From Methanobacteriota archaeon (GTDB lineage: Archaea > Methanobacteriota > Methanobacteria > Methanobacteriales > Methanobacteriaceae): a stretch of DNA of 64,000 bases. Below the pieces are notes generated by a model. That model was not told the origin of the DNA, searched no databases, and saw nothing but the letters and a program-made list of their open reading frames with translations. Location: positions 1 to 64,000 of the forward strand of contig JAEZRD010000067.1 of the NCBI GenBank assembly GCA_023440975.1, read 5' to 3'. The first letter of the stretch is position 1. Every line of letters begins with the position of its first letter. A program made the position numbers and the translations under genes. Shown here one piece after another: positions 34,634 through 44,863 of this stretch.

Positions 34634-35317
34634 TTATTTATTTTTCTTTAATCTACTATCGTTAATGAATATTCCAATAACAAATAAAGCAATTACTCCT
34701 ATAATTAAAATTACTATTTGATATGTTGGGGTTAACATTGTAAATGGTGTGAAACTTTTATAATCTAAATCTCTAACATAAGTGAAAGTTAAACCAAATA
34801 TAATGATTAAAATTGATTCTAAAATCATATATTCACTTATACCTCCAGAAACCACACCAACTATATTTTTTGAAAATTTAAGTGATATCAAAGATATTAC
34901 TAAAATTATAATTGCAATTAGACCTGCATTAATAAATATAGAACCTTGTGGTTCCCATAATGCAACTAAAGTGAATATTAGTATAATAGAACAAATTATA
35001 TTTCCAATAAATGTTAAAGATTTAATTTCTAATTCTTTTGTTTTTCTTTCATTCCAAATATATAGGTACTGAACAATTAAGATAAAAAGAAGTACACCAA
35101 CGATAAATAGTATGTATTCAATATAATTACTTAAAAATGTTAATGAACTGCTAAAGTTCAATGCAATTAATGATATTATAAAAATCAATATTGCATAAAT
35201 AAATGAAAAGGTAATAGATTTCTTTGAATTATATTTTGTAGCATTTAATAATAATCCCATATTAATTCCAAATAAAATTATAATTATTATTATATATTCC
35301 CAAATTAAATTCATCAT
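34634..35317 (-). CDS. polytopic membrane protein (DUF2162-like)
   Basis: 227 residues, almost wholly hydrophobic with about seven predicted spans and short charged loops (WNERKTKELEIKS, YVRDLDYKSFTP). It sits in the three-gene cassette with the ExbB-like and DUF2149 proteins, which in methanogens commonly includes a DUF2162 'predicted transporter'; I assign that name only tentatively. A TATA-like TATATAAA (35364-35372, minus strand) and GTGAT before the ATG support the start. Confidence 0.6.
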   Translation of the reverse strand: MMNLIWEYIIIIIILFGINMGLLLNATKYNSKKSITFSFIYAILIFIISLIALNFSSSLTFLSNYIEYILFIVGVLLFILIVQYLYIWNERKTKELEIKSLTFIGNIICSIILIFTLVALWEPQGSIFINAGLIAIIILVISLISLKFSKNIVGVVSGGISEYMILESILIIIFGLTFTYVRDLDYKSFTPFTMLTPTYQIVILIIGVIALFVIGIFINDSRLKKNK

Positions 35318-35649
35318 TATTAATCACATTTTTCACTAATTATTAGTATATTATTTAATAGCAATATATAAACATTTACTTAATTTAATGTTCTTTAAAA
35401 AAAGTAATAAATAGTTTTTAAAGTTGTATTCTTAAAAATAATGAAAATTATATTATATATTTCAAAAATAAATAATAAATAAGATTTTTATTAATTTTAC
35501 CATTGTATTATGAGATAAATAACTTAATAATCAATTTCGGATTGAATTTTTATTCATATCGAATTTTATGCAACAAAAAAAATTAAAAAAGAGAATTTAA
35601 AAAGTAATTCAACTTTTAATCCTAAAAAAAGAAAATAAAAAGAAGATAA
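35318..35649. other. intergenic region with promoter of the ExbB cassette
   Basis: 332 bp with a minus-strand TATA-like element at 35364-35372, about 47 bases before the first cassette gene. It also has an imperfect palindrome TTCATATCGAA at 35553-35563 and A/T runs after the adhesin stop. No gene is seen. Confidence 0.5.
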
Positions 35650-37554
35650 TTATAATTTAACATTTCTTCTAACTAATTTTAAAATATCTTCATTATAATA
35701 CAAACAGATAGCAATTATTATTAATAATAATAATCCTGGTACCCCTAACACTCTAAATGAATCTTCATCATAACTTAAAGTTTTAGTAAGTGAAGAACTA
35801 GCAGCACTTGAAGATGCTGCACTTTGGGAACTTGCACTAGTAGAAGCTGAACTAGATGAACTACTAGAACTTGAACTTGAACTACCTGTATCTGTAGTAG
35901 ATACTGTATCCCCACTTAAACTTACTGAACCAGTAGAAGATCCTGAAGAAGAAGTTGAACCACTAGTTCCACTTGAAGTACTACTTCCTTGAGATCCACT
36001 ACCAGAATTAGCTGCAGTCCCATTACCATTATTATTGTTATTATTACTATTGTTTCCTGAACTCGGATTTGATGAAGTCCAATTATTAACAGTTACACCA
36101 AACTCTTCGGTTGAACCTCCAAAATTAACATTTGAAGAAGTCCCAGACCCTCCAGATACTGTGAATGTTCCTGAGCCTTGATTTACAGACATTTGTTGAC
36201 CTTGACCATTAACAAATACAGTAGCAGTGAAACTTGCTAAAGATGTAACAGTTTTACCATTATAAGTGTAAGTGACTTTAAAACTATTAGTTCCAGATTG
36301 TGTAATACCTGCTTGTATAATTCCTGCTTTAATCCTTGGACAAATAAATCCATTATTAGTATTTCCATTAAACCAGTTAGCACCTACAACTATTCCACCC
36401 ATCTCTTCATATATACTGTCTCTTGCTTCAATACAATGTCCATTACCTTTTTGGAAAGCATTATACTCTAAAGTTAAACCTTTAGATACTTTTCTATAAC
36501 CTTCATCCAAGTTAACACCAATATTACCCCCCGTAAATGAGTTACTTGTAATTTTAAGGTTCACAGTTGAGGCATTGATATTTATTCCATTACCATTGTC
36601 ATTAAAAGCATTATCTTTAATGTTCACATTAGATGCTGAGTTAAGTACAAGTCCATATTTTAATCGTCCTCCATTATTAGAAAATATATTACCAAAAATA
36701 TTTAATGTATCAACATTTTTTCCAACATAAAAACCTTCATTATTAAGTGCAAAGGTATTGTTTAACACATTAATATATTTTGAATTATCTAAGTATAATC
36801 CATCAATTTCATTAGATTTTATTATATTTTTTGAAATTGTTGCATTAGAAATTCCATCTAAATAAATACCATTTTTAGCATTGTTTTTAATTGTGTTATT
36901 TTCTATAACTACATTATGGGCGTTTACACCATAAATTCCATTTCCATTAGTTGAAATAATATTGTTTATTATAGAAGTATAATTAGCACTATTAATGAAA
37001 ATTCCATCTCCTGCTGAGATAATAGTGAAACCTGTAATGTTAGTGTTTGTTGCATTTTCTGTTATTGTGAAAACAGCACTATTTGAACTTGAGTTAATTA
37101 CAGCATTATAATAACTTACTATATTAGAAGGTTTATTTATTACAAGATTTAACCCTGTATAATAAGTTCCAGTAAATACAATTGTGGATCCAGATGGTGA
37201 TGAGTTTAATATATTTTGAACAATGTCATTAAATGATTGGTTTGAAGTATCATAAGAACTTTGATTATTAACATAAACAGTAGTTGGAGTATTTGAAACT
37301 GAATTTAATAAATTTGTTTCATTAGATGATACTAAATTTAAGGACAATGTGGAATTCAAATCAGTTATGTTATTAGAATTTACATTAGTTTGTATTTCTT
37401 GATTTATTGCAGTATCATTGTTTGTAGGTGAATTTAATGTGCTAGTTTCAGTGATTGATTCAGCTACTACAGATCCAACACTTAATATTAATACAATGAA
37501 AAATATTGTAATTATCAATAATTTATTATTAAATTTATGATTCAGTTTTTTCAC
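35650..37554 (-). CDS. adhesin-like surface protein: signal peptide, beta-helix, Ser-rich stalk, C-terminal membrane anchor
   Basis: 634 residues. The signal peptide is LLIITIFFIVLILSVGSVVAES. A parallel beta-helix of the NosD/pectate-lyase type spans about residues 85-400 (many N-N-x-I/V repeats such as NISTNGNGIYGVNAHNVVIENN). A module opening WFNGNTNNGFICPRIK follows, then a Gly/Asn- and Ser/Thr-rich stalk, and a final span VPGLLLLIIIAICLYYN with a basic tail. It should be membrane-anchored outside the cell and probably glycosylated, perhaps binding surfaces or polysaccharide. No catalytic residues can be assigned. It is upstream of and co-directional with the ExbB cassette. Confidence 0.82.
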   Translation of the reverse strand: MKKLNHKFNNKLLIITIFFIVLILSVGSVVAESITETSTLNSPTNNDTAINQEIQTNVNSNNITDLNSTLSLNLVSSNETNLLNSVSNTPTTVYVNNQSSYDTSNQSFNDIVQNILNSSPSGSTIVFTGTYYTGLNLVINKPSNIVSYYNAVINSSSNSAVFTITENATNTNITGFTIISAGDGIFINSANYTSIINNIISTNGNGIYGVNAHNVVIENNTIKNNAKNGIYLDGISNATISKNIIKSNEIDGLYLDNSKYINVLNNTFALNNEGFYVGKNVDTLNIFGNIFSNNGGRLKYGLVLNSASNVNIKDNAFNDNGNGININASTVNLKITSNSFTGGNIGVNLDEGYRKVSKGLTLEYNAFQKGNGHCIEARDSIYEEMGGIVVGANWFNGNTNNGFICPRIKAGIIQAGITQSGTNSFKVTYTYNGKTVTSLASFTATVFVNGQGQQMSVNQGSGTFTVSGGSGTSSNVNFGGSTEEFGVTVNNWTSSNPSSGNNSNNNNNNGNGTAANSGSGSQGSSTSSGTSGSTSSSGSSTGSVSLSGDTVSTTDTGSSSSSSSSSSSSASTSASSQSAASSSAASSSLTKTLSYDEDSFRVLGVPGLLLLIIIAICLYYNEDILKLVRRNVKL

Positions 37555-38100
37555 CTCCTCTAAGATAATATAAATTTATTTTTATTCAACAATCTTTTTT
37601 CTATATTTATAGTTTATTTTTTGATGTACATATATATACCTTTCGAATATAATTAAACAATTCTTTTTTATAATAGTTTAAATTATTAAAAGGCAATGAT
37701 AGATTTTTAAAATAAATTTTATTAAAATTTAATTTTTTAATTAAAAAATTATAGTTATAAAAAATAGTATTTAATAAAATAAAAAAGTTTTAATGAATAT
37801 TTAAAAGTTTTATCCAATTTGCAAATATTTTAATTATGATACTTTTTCGAAAAACTATTTATTACACATCGTCACATATTAATAATTACTAATAATTATA
37901 AAATAAGTAAACAAGCAATATCAGCAAAACTTATTTATTGAAAAATCCCAAATTATTCACTAAATAAATTGCTTTAAACCTTTACTAAGAAAAAACAAAG
38001 ATTAAATTCATTATATTTTTAATGAATTAAAATAATTACTTATTTTTAAATTCTATTAGTGTAATTAAATTTTTAAAAATTTAAATGGAGAAAAAAAATA
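37555..38100. other. divergent intergenic region between two adhesin-like genes
   Basis: 546 bp, strongly AT-rich, with promoters for both adhesin genes in opposite directions. A TATA-like TACATATATATACC is near 37625, and GGAGGTGAAAAAA (minus strand) is the binding site of the left gene. A partial TTACACA half-site is near 37862. No ORF, tRNA or clear operator is seen. Confidence 0.5.
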
Positions 38101-39954
38101 ATGGATTATAAAAAAATTTTACTTCCATTAGTACTATTGGTATTATTAACTGTAGCTGTTTCTACAGTTTCTGCAGCTGATGTAGCTGATAATAGTACTG
38201 TTTCATTAGCTGATTCTAGCTCTAACAGTGCTATTAATGATGTTTCAGTATACCAACAAACATCCTCACAGGATAGTGCATTACAAGCAAATGCAACTAC
38301 ACATATTGTAACTGCAGGTTCTAATACTAGTACTATACAAAAAGTAATTGATAATGCAACTGCTGGAGATACTATATCTTTTGAAGCAGGAGAATATAAG
38401 AATATTGATGGACTTAATGTTACCAAACAATTAAATCTTGTAGGTCAAACCACCGGTGTTAACGGAACTCATCCTATTTTTTACGGATTAGGTGATGGTA
38501 ATAGTAATACAATAATTAATGTTGTTGCAAGTAATGTTAGTGATCCAAGTGGAACTACTATTAGTGGAATTGGATTCGTTATGACTCAAAATAATGCTTC
38601 TAAAGCAAATGATAATGGATATGGAGTTTACTGTAATGGTGTAAGTAATATATCAATTACAGACTGTGCATTTATTAATGGAAGTGCTGGAGTTTACTTC
38701 AGAACATGCAAAAATTGTTTAATAAATGATAGTTACTTTAAAGGAGTAACTGAATCTATAACTCATGATGGTACTAAAGAAAAAGGAACTAAAGCGATTA
38801 ATATAATGGGTGGTAGTAATATTACCGTTAGTAATAATATTGTGAGAGGAAATGTTCTTGATGCAGTATCTGTTGCATCTAATGCACAATATATAAATGT
38901 TATTGGTAACTATTTCTATAACGCTTCTTATGGTATGTTCTTTGGTGGAGGAGTAGGATTTGTTACAATCAATAATAACACTTTTGATAGTGGAATAGCT
39001 GATGCAATTTCTCTTACTAAATCATCAACAACTACAACTATTACAAACAACACATTCAAAAACTTAAAAACTAATAAATGGACTAGTACTGTAATTTACT
39101 CCGAAGCAGGTAACACTGCACATGGTTACCCAAGCCCTATCGGTAACATAACCATTACTGGTAACACTTTTGAAGCAGCTGAAGGTCAAGATGCAGCTCA
39201 AATAACTGCTTACGAAATATACAGTAACGATAATCCTTTAACTGTAACTGGCGCAATTGTTTTAGATAACAACACTTACAATAATGTTACTCCATTCAAA
39301 TATTTCCAATACAACTGGGGAAATGCAAACAATGGTACTGTAATTATTACACCAGAATATTCAAATACTACAATAACTGCTGATAACTTTACTGAAGCTT
39401 ATGGTGACGGTAAAAACTTTACTGCAACTTTAACTGATGCTAATGGTTTAGCTGTTGTTGGTGAACATGTTGCATTAAATCTTACTCGTGGATCTGCAAG
39501 TAAAGTTTACTGGGCAACTACTGATACTAATGGTCAAGTTCAATTACCAATTAACTTAGGTATTGGTGATTACACCGTAACTTACACTTTTGCAGGATGT
39601 AACGATTACAACGCAAGTACTGGTAGTGCTAGTATAACTGTAACTGCACCTGAAAATAAAACTACTACTACATTAACTGTTAACAGTTTAACTGAAGCTT
39701 ATGGTGCTGCTCAAAATTTAACTGGTAAATTAGTTGCAAATGGTGCTGCTATTGTTGGTCAACACATTGCATTAAAACTTACCCGTACTGCTACTAACCA
39801 AAGTAAAGTTTACTACAGAACTACTGATACTAATGGAGAATACCAAATACCTATTGAATTAAGTGCTGGTGCTTACACTGTAACAGCTACTTACGATGGT
39901 ACTAGTGTTTATAGTTCTGCTAATGGTGAAGGAACTATTACAGTAACTGCTTAA
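38101..39954 (+). CDS. adhesin-like secreted protein: beta-helix plus two Ig-like repeats
   Basis: 617 residues. The signal peptide is ILLPLVLLVLLTVAVSTVSAAD. The beta-helix covers about residues 65-410 (NITVSNNIVRGNVLDAVSVASNAQYINVIGN and similar turns). Two C-terminal Ig-like domains of about 95 residues follow, each with TEAYG...(L/A)T...V(G)(Q/E)H(I/V)AL(N/K)LTR...K(V)Y(W/Y)...TTDTNG. There is no C-terminal span or cell-wall motif, so attachment must be indirect or it is released. Transcribed divergently from the gene at 35650. Confidence 0.82.
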   Translation: MDYKKILLPLVLLVLLTVAVSTVSAADVADNSTVSLADSSSNSAINDVSVYQQTSSQDSALQANATTHIVTAGSNTSTIQKVIDNATAGDTISFEAGEYKNIDGLNVTKQLNLVGQTTGVNGTHPIFYGLGDGNSNTIINVVASNVSDPSGTTISGIGFVMTQNNASKANDNGYGVYCNGVSNISITDCAFINGSAGVYFRTCKNCLINDSYFKGVTESITHDGTKEKGTKAINIMGGSNITVSNNIVRGNVLDAVSVASNAQYINVIGNYFYNASYGMFFGGGVGFVTINNNTFDSGIADAISLTKSSTTTTITNNTFKNLKTNKWTSTVIYSEAGNTAHGYPSPIGNITITGNTFEAAEGQDAAQITAYEIYSNDNPLTVTGAIVLDNNTYNNVTPFKYFQYNWGNANNGTVIITPEYSNTTITADNFTEAYGDGKNFTATLTDANGLAVVGEHVALNLTRGSASKVYWATTDTNGQVQLPINLGIGDYTVTYTFAGCNDYNASTGSASITVTAPENKTTTTLTVNSLTEAYGAAQNLTGKLVANGAAIVGQHIALKLTRTATNQSKVYYRTTDTNGEYQIPIELSAGAYTVTATYDGTSVYSSANGEGTITVTA

Positions 39955-40060
39955 GTTTTAAGATAAAATTTTTTAATTCCATTTAAAAATTAGAATCTTA
40001 GAAAATAATTTTTTTTCTTGGATTCTTAATTTTTTTTGGGATTATTTTTTTACACAAATA

Positions 40061-40078
40061 TTATAACACGTGTTATAA
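40061..40078. promoter_or_regulatory. 18-bp palindrome TTATAACAC/GTGTTATAA upstream of the large adhesin gene
   Basis: A perfect palindrome 85-102 bases before the start at 40163. It fits the TATAAC-N4-GTTATA pattern (spacer ACGT) found before the ThiF/MoeB-like gene and fdhD. It may be an operator; a link to the other two sites is suggested only by the arm sequence and spacing. Confidence 0.5.
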
Positions 40079-40162
40079 ATGTTTTTTTATTAAAATAATT
40101 AAATATCAATAGAAACATAATTACAATTCGTAAAAAAAATTAAAAACATTACGAGGTAAAAA

Positions 40163-43100
40163 ATGGAGAAAAAAATACTATTATTACTATCTCTAACATT
40201 ACTAATAACAATATTATCTATAAGTGCAGTTACAGCTGCAGATACAAATCAAACAAATACAATAGATAATACTACAAGTACTGTCAACCAGGATATTAAT
40301 AATAACAATATAACCCTTAATAGTCAAATATCAACTAATTCTATTAGTTCAAATTACAATTCACAACTTCAAATTACAAATGATAACGAAGTATCAAACA
40401 CATATGAAACTTCATCATCAAATGGAACCACATATGTTGTGAATGGTTCTAGTCAAAATCAAATGGATGATCCAACTATTCAAACCGCCATAGACAAAGC
40501 AAGTGCTGGAGACACTATTTTAATTACTGGAACAAAATATGTACATTGCCATATAATTGTAAACAAACAATTAAACATAATAAGTGCAAGTGGAACAACC
40601 ATGTCAACTTGCCCTTCCAATACAAAAGGTTCTAATGGATTAGGAGTATTTTACTTTACATCAGATGCTTCAAATTCTGTAATATCTGGATTTACAATAA
40701 TTAATGAAGCAGATTCAGATAACGATGTAAATCCTTATGGAATTTATATTAATGGTGCAAATAACATACTAATTACAAATTGTACAATTAGCTCTACTAA
40801 TGGACAAGCTATACTTGTAAAAAAAGCTAAAAATACAACAATAGAAAACTCTAACATTAAAAGTTCAATAAAAGGAATAATCCTTGAAAATTCTAATAAT
40901 ACTTTAATTTATAATAATTATATTCATGACAACACATTAAATGGCATAAGTTTAGGTGATGGAGTTGCATACACTACAATTAACACAAACAACATTACCC
41001 TTAACTTATATGGAATTAATGCAAGTAGTTCAGATAATGTATATGTATTAAATAATCGAATTTTTTATAATAGAAACGGTGTAGACCAAAGCCATTCAAC
41101 AATGGGTGCAGGAGTATATGTAAACAACAATATAACTTACATGCTAATTCGTGGAAATTACATATATGAAAATGGAATGTACGGAGTTTTCAATGATTAC
41201 CGTGTGAGAAATCTTGTAAACCAATATGTACAAGTAATAGATCAAAACTTCTTTGGTTACCATAAACAAAGAGCAGTTTTCACTGCAATTTACAAAGAAA
41301 ATGCAGGTGGAGATTATAATTACAATGCAAGTGATGATACTTATTATTATGTTGGTGATGGTAAAGGAAATTATACTCAAGGAACTGGAATGATATTCAT
41401 ATGGAGTAATATTTACTATGGAGAATTATTCTGTGGAGGAACATCTTATGCCCCAGGTGTATTAAAAAGTTCAAATCCTTATAAAGATTTAATTGTTGGA
41501 AACATTACACAAGTTTCAAATGGTGTTTATTCCTTTTCTTTTGTATATAAAAATAATGGAAGTGTTGCCACAGGATTAAATGCTGTTGAAATGACATTTT
41601 TCTTAAATAAAAATAATACTAGTACTAGCCCTGTAAATGGGGACACTTATAATATAGTTAACATAAAGAATGGTACAGCAACTGTAGATTTTAGAACTGC
41701 TACTTATTTAACTAGTGGAAATAATGTTACCGTTATAGGACCAGGTTATGGATCATTAGACGGAGGTAATAGACCTTACGCATTTTATAATATAAATGAT
41801 TCTGATATACCTACTAATGAGAGTACAAGTACTGTTTTAACTGCTGAGAATTTAACTAAAACTTATGGAGTTTCCCAAAATTTCACTGGAAAATTAACAG
41901 ACACACATGGAAACCCATTAATAGGCCAACATATAGCAATAAACCTAACCCGAACATCAAACGGAGCTAGTAAAATTTACTGGACAACCACTGATACAGA
42001 AGGTAATTATTATCTTGAAATAAACTTAGGTATTGGCCAGTATACTGCTTGGTCAAGATTTGGTGGTAATGATAAGTACAATGAAAGTAATTCTAGTATT
42101 GCAAGTATTATTGTTACTAAATCTGAGGAAAATCGTACAAGTACTGTTTTAACTGCTAATAAGTTTAATGAAACTTATGGTGCAGGTGATAATTTCACTG
42201 GAAAATTAACAGATACATATGGAAACCTACTAATAGGCCAACATATAGCAATAAACCTAACCCGAACATCAAACGGAGCTAGTAAAATTTACTGGACAAC
42301 CACTGATACCAATGGGGAATATCAATTAGCTATTAACTTAGGTATTGGAGAATATACTGTTTTATCCAATTTTAGTGGCACTACTCTTTATCAAGGTTCC
42401 AGTGCAAGCAACACTTTGACTGTTACTAATGTAACAAGTCAAAAAAAAACTAAGTTAACTGGATCTAATTTAAATTCAACTGTAGGAAGTTATTATACTG
42501 TATTATTAACTGATAATGATACTAAAGCTCTTGTAAATCAAGAGCTTATAATAACTCTTTATAAAGGGACTATTTCTAAATCTTATAATGTAACAACTAA
42601 TTCTGATGGAGTAGGTAAACTTCAAATTAATTTTAGTCCTGGAAATTATAGTGTTAAAGTGGAATATTTAGGTAATGAAAATTATTCTCCATGTGAAACA
42701 AGTAATTTCATAATCATAAACAAAAATACTACAATTTATATTCCTGTAAATGCAAGTAATGATGAAATACAAGACATATTAGATTCTGCTGATAATGGGA
42801 ATAATATTCTTTTTTTAGGTAGTAATTATAATAATGTTTCATTAACAATTAATAAATCCTTGAATATTAGTAATAATATGAATACTAGTTTAAATGGTGT
42901 TAATGGTAGTTCTATTTTCACAATAACTAATTTAGGCAATGGTACTAATATTAGTAATTTTAATCTTATACCTTTGGAAGGTACTGGTATAAGTCTTTAT
43001 AATACTAGTAATATTCAATTAAACAATAATAATGTTCTTAATACTTTAGATTCTAATTATACTTTAGAATATAGTAAAGGTCATAAAGTTATGCCTGGAA

Positions 43101-44056
43101 ATGGTGTTAGTATAGTTAATAGTAGTAATGTGAATGTGGAATATAATAATATTAGTTTATTTGAAAATGGTGTGTATTTAGTATACTCTAATAATATTAG
43201 TATTACTAGTAATCTTTTAAAAAAGAATAATTATGGTTTAAATTATGATTTTAATGTAACTAACACAAGTGTTTTTAATAATAATATAACTGATAATGTA
43301 GGTAATTATACTCTTGATGTTCCAGAAGGACCTTTAGGTTATGGTATATACCTTAATAATTCTGCAGTTAATGTAAGTATAATTTGTAATAATATTGTTA
43401 ATGATTATATTGGAATACTTATTGACTCTAATCATAGTACCGGAATTGTAATTACTAGTAATCTTATTAATGAAAATGCTCTTGAAGGTATTGTTTTCTG
43501 GAAACATTATAATCTTACTGAAAATGCAATTTATCCTGTGGTTACCGATAATGCAATATACAATAATGCTAAAGGACCTAGTATGATGATTCTCGGTGAA
43601 ATGAGTGCGAATCCCGAAGGAATTTATGGTCCAGGACAGTGGAATGACAGTTTAAAACTAGTTATAGGTCCTAATTGGTATGGTACTAATCATTTAGTTA
43701 CTTGGGATTTAAATGGAACTGTTGGAGCTGGTTCAATGTGTCCTAGAATTAAAACTACTCCAATTACATTTAATATTACAATTGTTGAACCTGGAACATA
43801 TAGTGTGAATTTTTATAAGAACGGTTCAATAGCTAGTAATTTACCTGAATTCACTGTATTTTTCACACTTAATGTGAATGGTACTGAGAAAGAAGTAAAT
43901 ATTATTAATGGTACTGGAACTTTAACATTTAATGCTTCAGATTATAAATCTACAGGTAATATAATTGAAGCATCTGCAGGTTCTCTTAAAAGTAATGAAC
44001 GTATCTATTATGTTATTAGTAATTATACCGTTCCTGACAGTGAAGTGCCTGTATAA
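40163..44056 (+). CDS. large adhesin-like protein: two beta-helices separated by Ig-like repeats
   Basis: 1297 residues. The signal peptide is ILLLLSLTLLITILSISAVTAAD. The first beta-helix spans roughly residues 100-380, followed by a beta-sandwich (about 415-540) and three Ig-like domains (about 550-850). Two of these contain nearly identical DNA. A second beta-helix runs from about 855 to 1180, then WYGTNHLVTW...SMCPRIK and a closing beta domain. There is no C-terminal anchor. Such Asn/Thr-rich proteins are abundant in gut Methanobrevibacter and are thought to mediate contact with cells or fibre. GAGGT precedes the ATG. Confidence 0.82.
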   Translation: MEKKILLLLSLTLLITILSISAVTAADTNQTNTIDNTTSTVNQDINNNNITLNSQISTNSISSNYNSQLQITNDNEVSNTYETSSSNGTTYVVNGSSQNQMDDPTIQTAIDKASAGDTILITGTKYVHCHIIVNKQLNIISASGTTMSTCPSNTKGSNGLGVFYFTSDASNSVISGFTIINEADSDNDVNPYGIYINGANNILITNCTISSTNGQAILVKKAKNTTIENSNIKSSIKGIILENSNNTLIYNNYIHDNTLNGISLGDGVAYTTINTNNITLNLYGINASSSDNVYVLNNRIFYNRNGVDQSHSTMGAGVYVNNNITYMLIRGNYIYENGMYGVFNDYRVRNLVNQYVQVIDQNFFGYHKQRAVFTAIYKENAGGDYNYNASDDTYYYVGDGKGNYTQGTGMIFIWSNIYYGELFCGGTSYAPGVLKSSNPYKDLIVGNITQVSNGVYSFSFVYKNNGSVATGLNAVEMTFFLNKNNTSTSPVNGDTYNIVNIKNGTATVDFRTATYLTSGNNVTVIGPGYGSLDGGNRPYAFYNINDSDIPTNESTSTVLTAENLTKTYGVSQNFTGKLTDTHGNPLIGQHIAINLTRTSNGASKIYWTTTDTEGNYYLEINLGIGQYTAWSRFGGNDKYNESNSSIASIIVTKSEENRTSTVLTANKFNETYGAGDNFTGKLTDTYGNLLIGQHIAINLTRTSNGASKIYWTTTDTNGEYQLAINLGIGEYTVLSNFSGTTLYQGSSASNTLTVTNVTSQKKTKLTGSNLNSTVGSYYTVLLTDNDTKALVNQELIITLYKGTISKSYNVTTNSDGVGKLQINFSPGNYSVKVEYLGNENYSPCETSNFIIINKNTTIYIPVNASNDEIQDILDSADNGNNILFLGSNYNNVSLTINKSLNISNNMNTSLNGVNGSSIFTITNLGNGTNISNFNLIPLEGTGISLYNTSNIQLNNNNVLNTLDSNYTLEYSKGHKVMPGNGVSIVNSSNVNVEYNNISLFENGVYLVYSNNISITSNLLKKNNYGLNYDFNVTNTSVFNNNITDNVGNYTLDVPEGPLGYGIYLNNSAVNVSIICNNIVNDYIGILIDSNHSTGIVITSNLINENALEGIVFWKHYNLTENAIYPVVTDNAIYNNAKGPSMMILGEMSANPEGIYGPGQWNDSLKLVIGPNWYGTNHLVTWDLNGTVGAGSMCPRIKTTPITFNITIVEPGTYSVNFYKNGSIASNLPEFTVFFTLNVNGTEKEVNIINGTGTLTFNASDYKSTGNIIEASAGSLKSNERIYYVISNYTVPDSEVPV
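41881..42309 (+). repeat. two nearly identical 117-bp direct repeats inside the adhesin gene
   Basis: 41881-41997 and 42193-42309 (312 bp apart, so in frame) differ at only about four positions, while sequence on both sides diverges strongly. The repeat encodes the core of an Ig-like domain (FTGKLTD...IGQHIAINLTRTSNG) and uses more C-ending codons than the surrounding gene. This points to recent duplication or gene conversion. Confidence 0.85.
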
Positions 44057-44270
44057 TATGCAAATAGTAGTAATAAATGAATAAAATTTTGTTTAAAAAA
44101 AATAGGAAAAAATAGTATTTAGAGAATTACTAATTCTTTAAGCTCTTTTTTTCTTTTAGTTTATATTATTCTCTTTTTTTATAATACTTTTTTTATTTTA
44201 ATTAATTCTTAAAAAAGGACAAAACTATGAATTTTTGTTAAATAATTAAAAAAATAGATATGAAATAATT

Positions 44271-44843
44271 TTATTCAATTATTTCATAATATGATTCTTC
44301 TGCACAAGATTTACAAATTGGTCTTCCACTTCTTACAAGATGACGATCATCTGTAACTTTTTCTCCACAAACTGAACAAAATGTGCTTGTATGTAAGCTT
44401 CCAGGCATTTGTGCTTCAGGTATTGGTCGTATTTTTACTTTTTCAACATTGAATAATTCTTCAGCAGGAGTGTCTTTAAATCTTTGTATCATTTCATCTT
44501 TTGTTTCACATATATCTTCTTTACTGTTTGCATCTGCATCTGATACACGAATTGCTTCTTTTGTATCCATATTATAGAATGTTACTCCAAATTTCCCATA
44601 ATACATTTGTTTTAGACTTCTTTTTCCCATACTACATTTGGTTACAGATTGTACTGCATCTGCCATACATCTATCAATTTCAACAAATACCATTAAATTT
44701 TTATGACGGGTATTTAATTCTAATCCCATTAAGTCCATTCCATACATTGCAAGTTTAGTTCCTATTGCGATACCTCCACATACTTCTCCGTGGAATTCTT
44801 TTGCTTTTGCTAATTGTTCTTCATATGCTTCTTTAGTTATCAT
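44271..44843 (-). CDS. fwdE: FmdE/FwdE-family zinc protein
   Basis: 190 residues. The N-terminal FmdE domain begins FHGEVCGGIAIGTKLA and continues with VEIDRCMADAVQSVTKCSMGKRSL. The C-terminal zinc ribbon is CSVCGEKVTDDRHLVRSGRPICKSC. FmdE proteins are associated with formylmethanofuran dehydrogenase but are not part of the purified core enzyme; a metal-handling or maturation role is suspected. It lies 20 bp after a FecCD-type ABC transporter ATPase on the same strand, so it is probably the last gene of that operon. Confidence 0.88.
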   Translation of the reverse strand: MITKEAYEEQLAKAKEFHGEVCGGIAIGTKLAMYGMDLMGLELNTRHKNLMVFVEIDRCMADAVQSVTKCSMGKRSLKQMYYGKFGVTFYNMDTKEAIRVSDADANSKEDICETKDEMIQRFKDTPAEELFNVEKVKIRPIPEAQMPGSLHTSTFCSVCGEKVTDDRHLVRSGRPICKSCAEESYYEIIE

Positions 44844-44863
44844 TTTTTTATCTCCAATTTTTT

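Noticed and set aside
28816..35563. CATATCG strings in several gaps (28828, 33312, 33497, 35553) as a third operator family
   Set aside because: The string is short, spacing and symmetry vary, and several hits are expected by chance at this base composition.
41881..42309. Direct repeats that could suggest a CRISPR array
   Set aside because: Only two long copies inside a coding frame, no short regular repeats with unique spacers, and no cas genes in the window.
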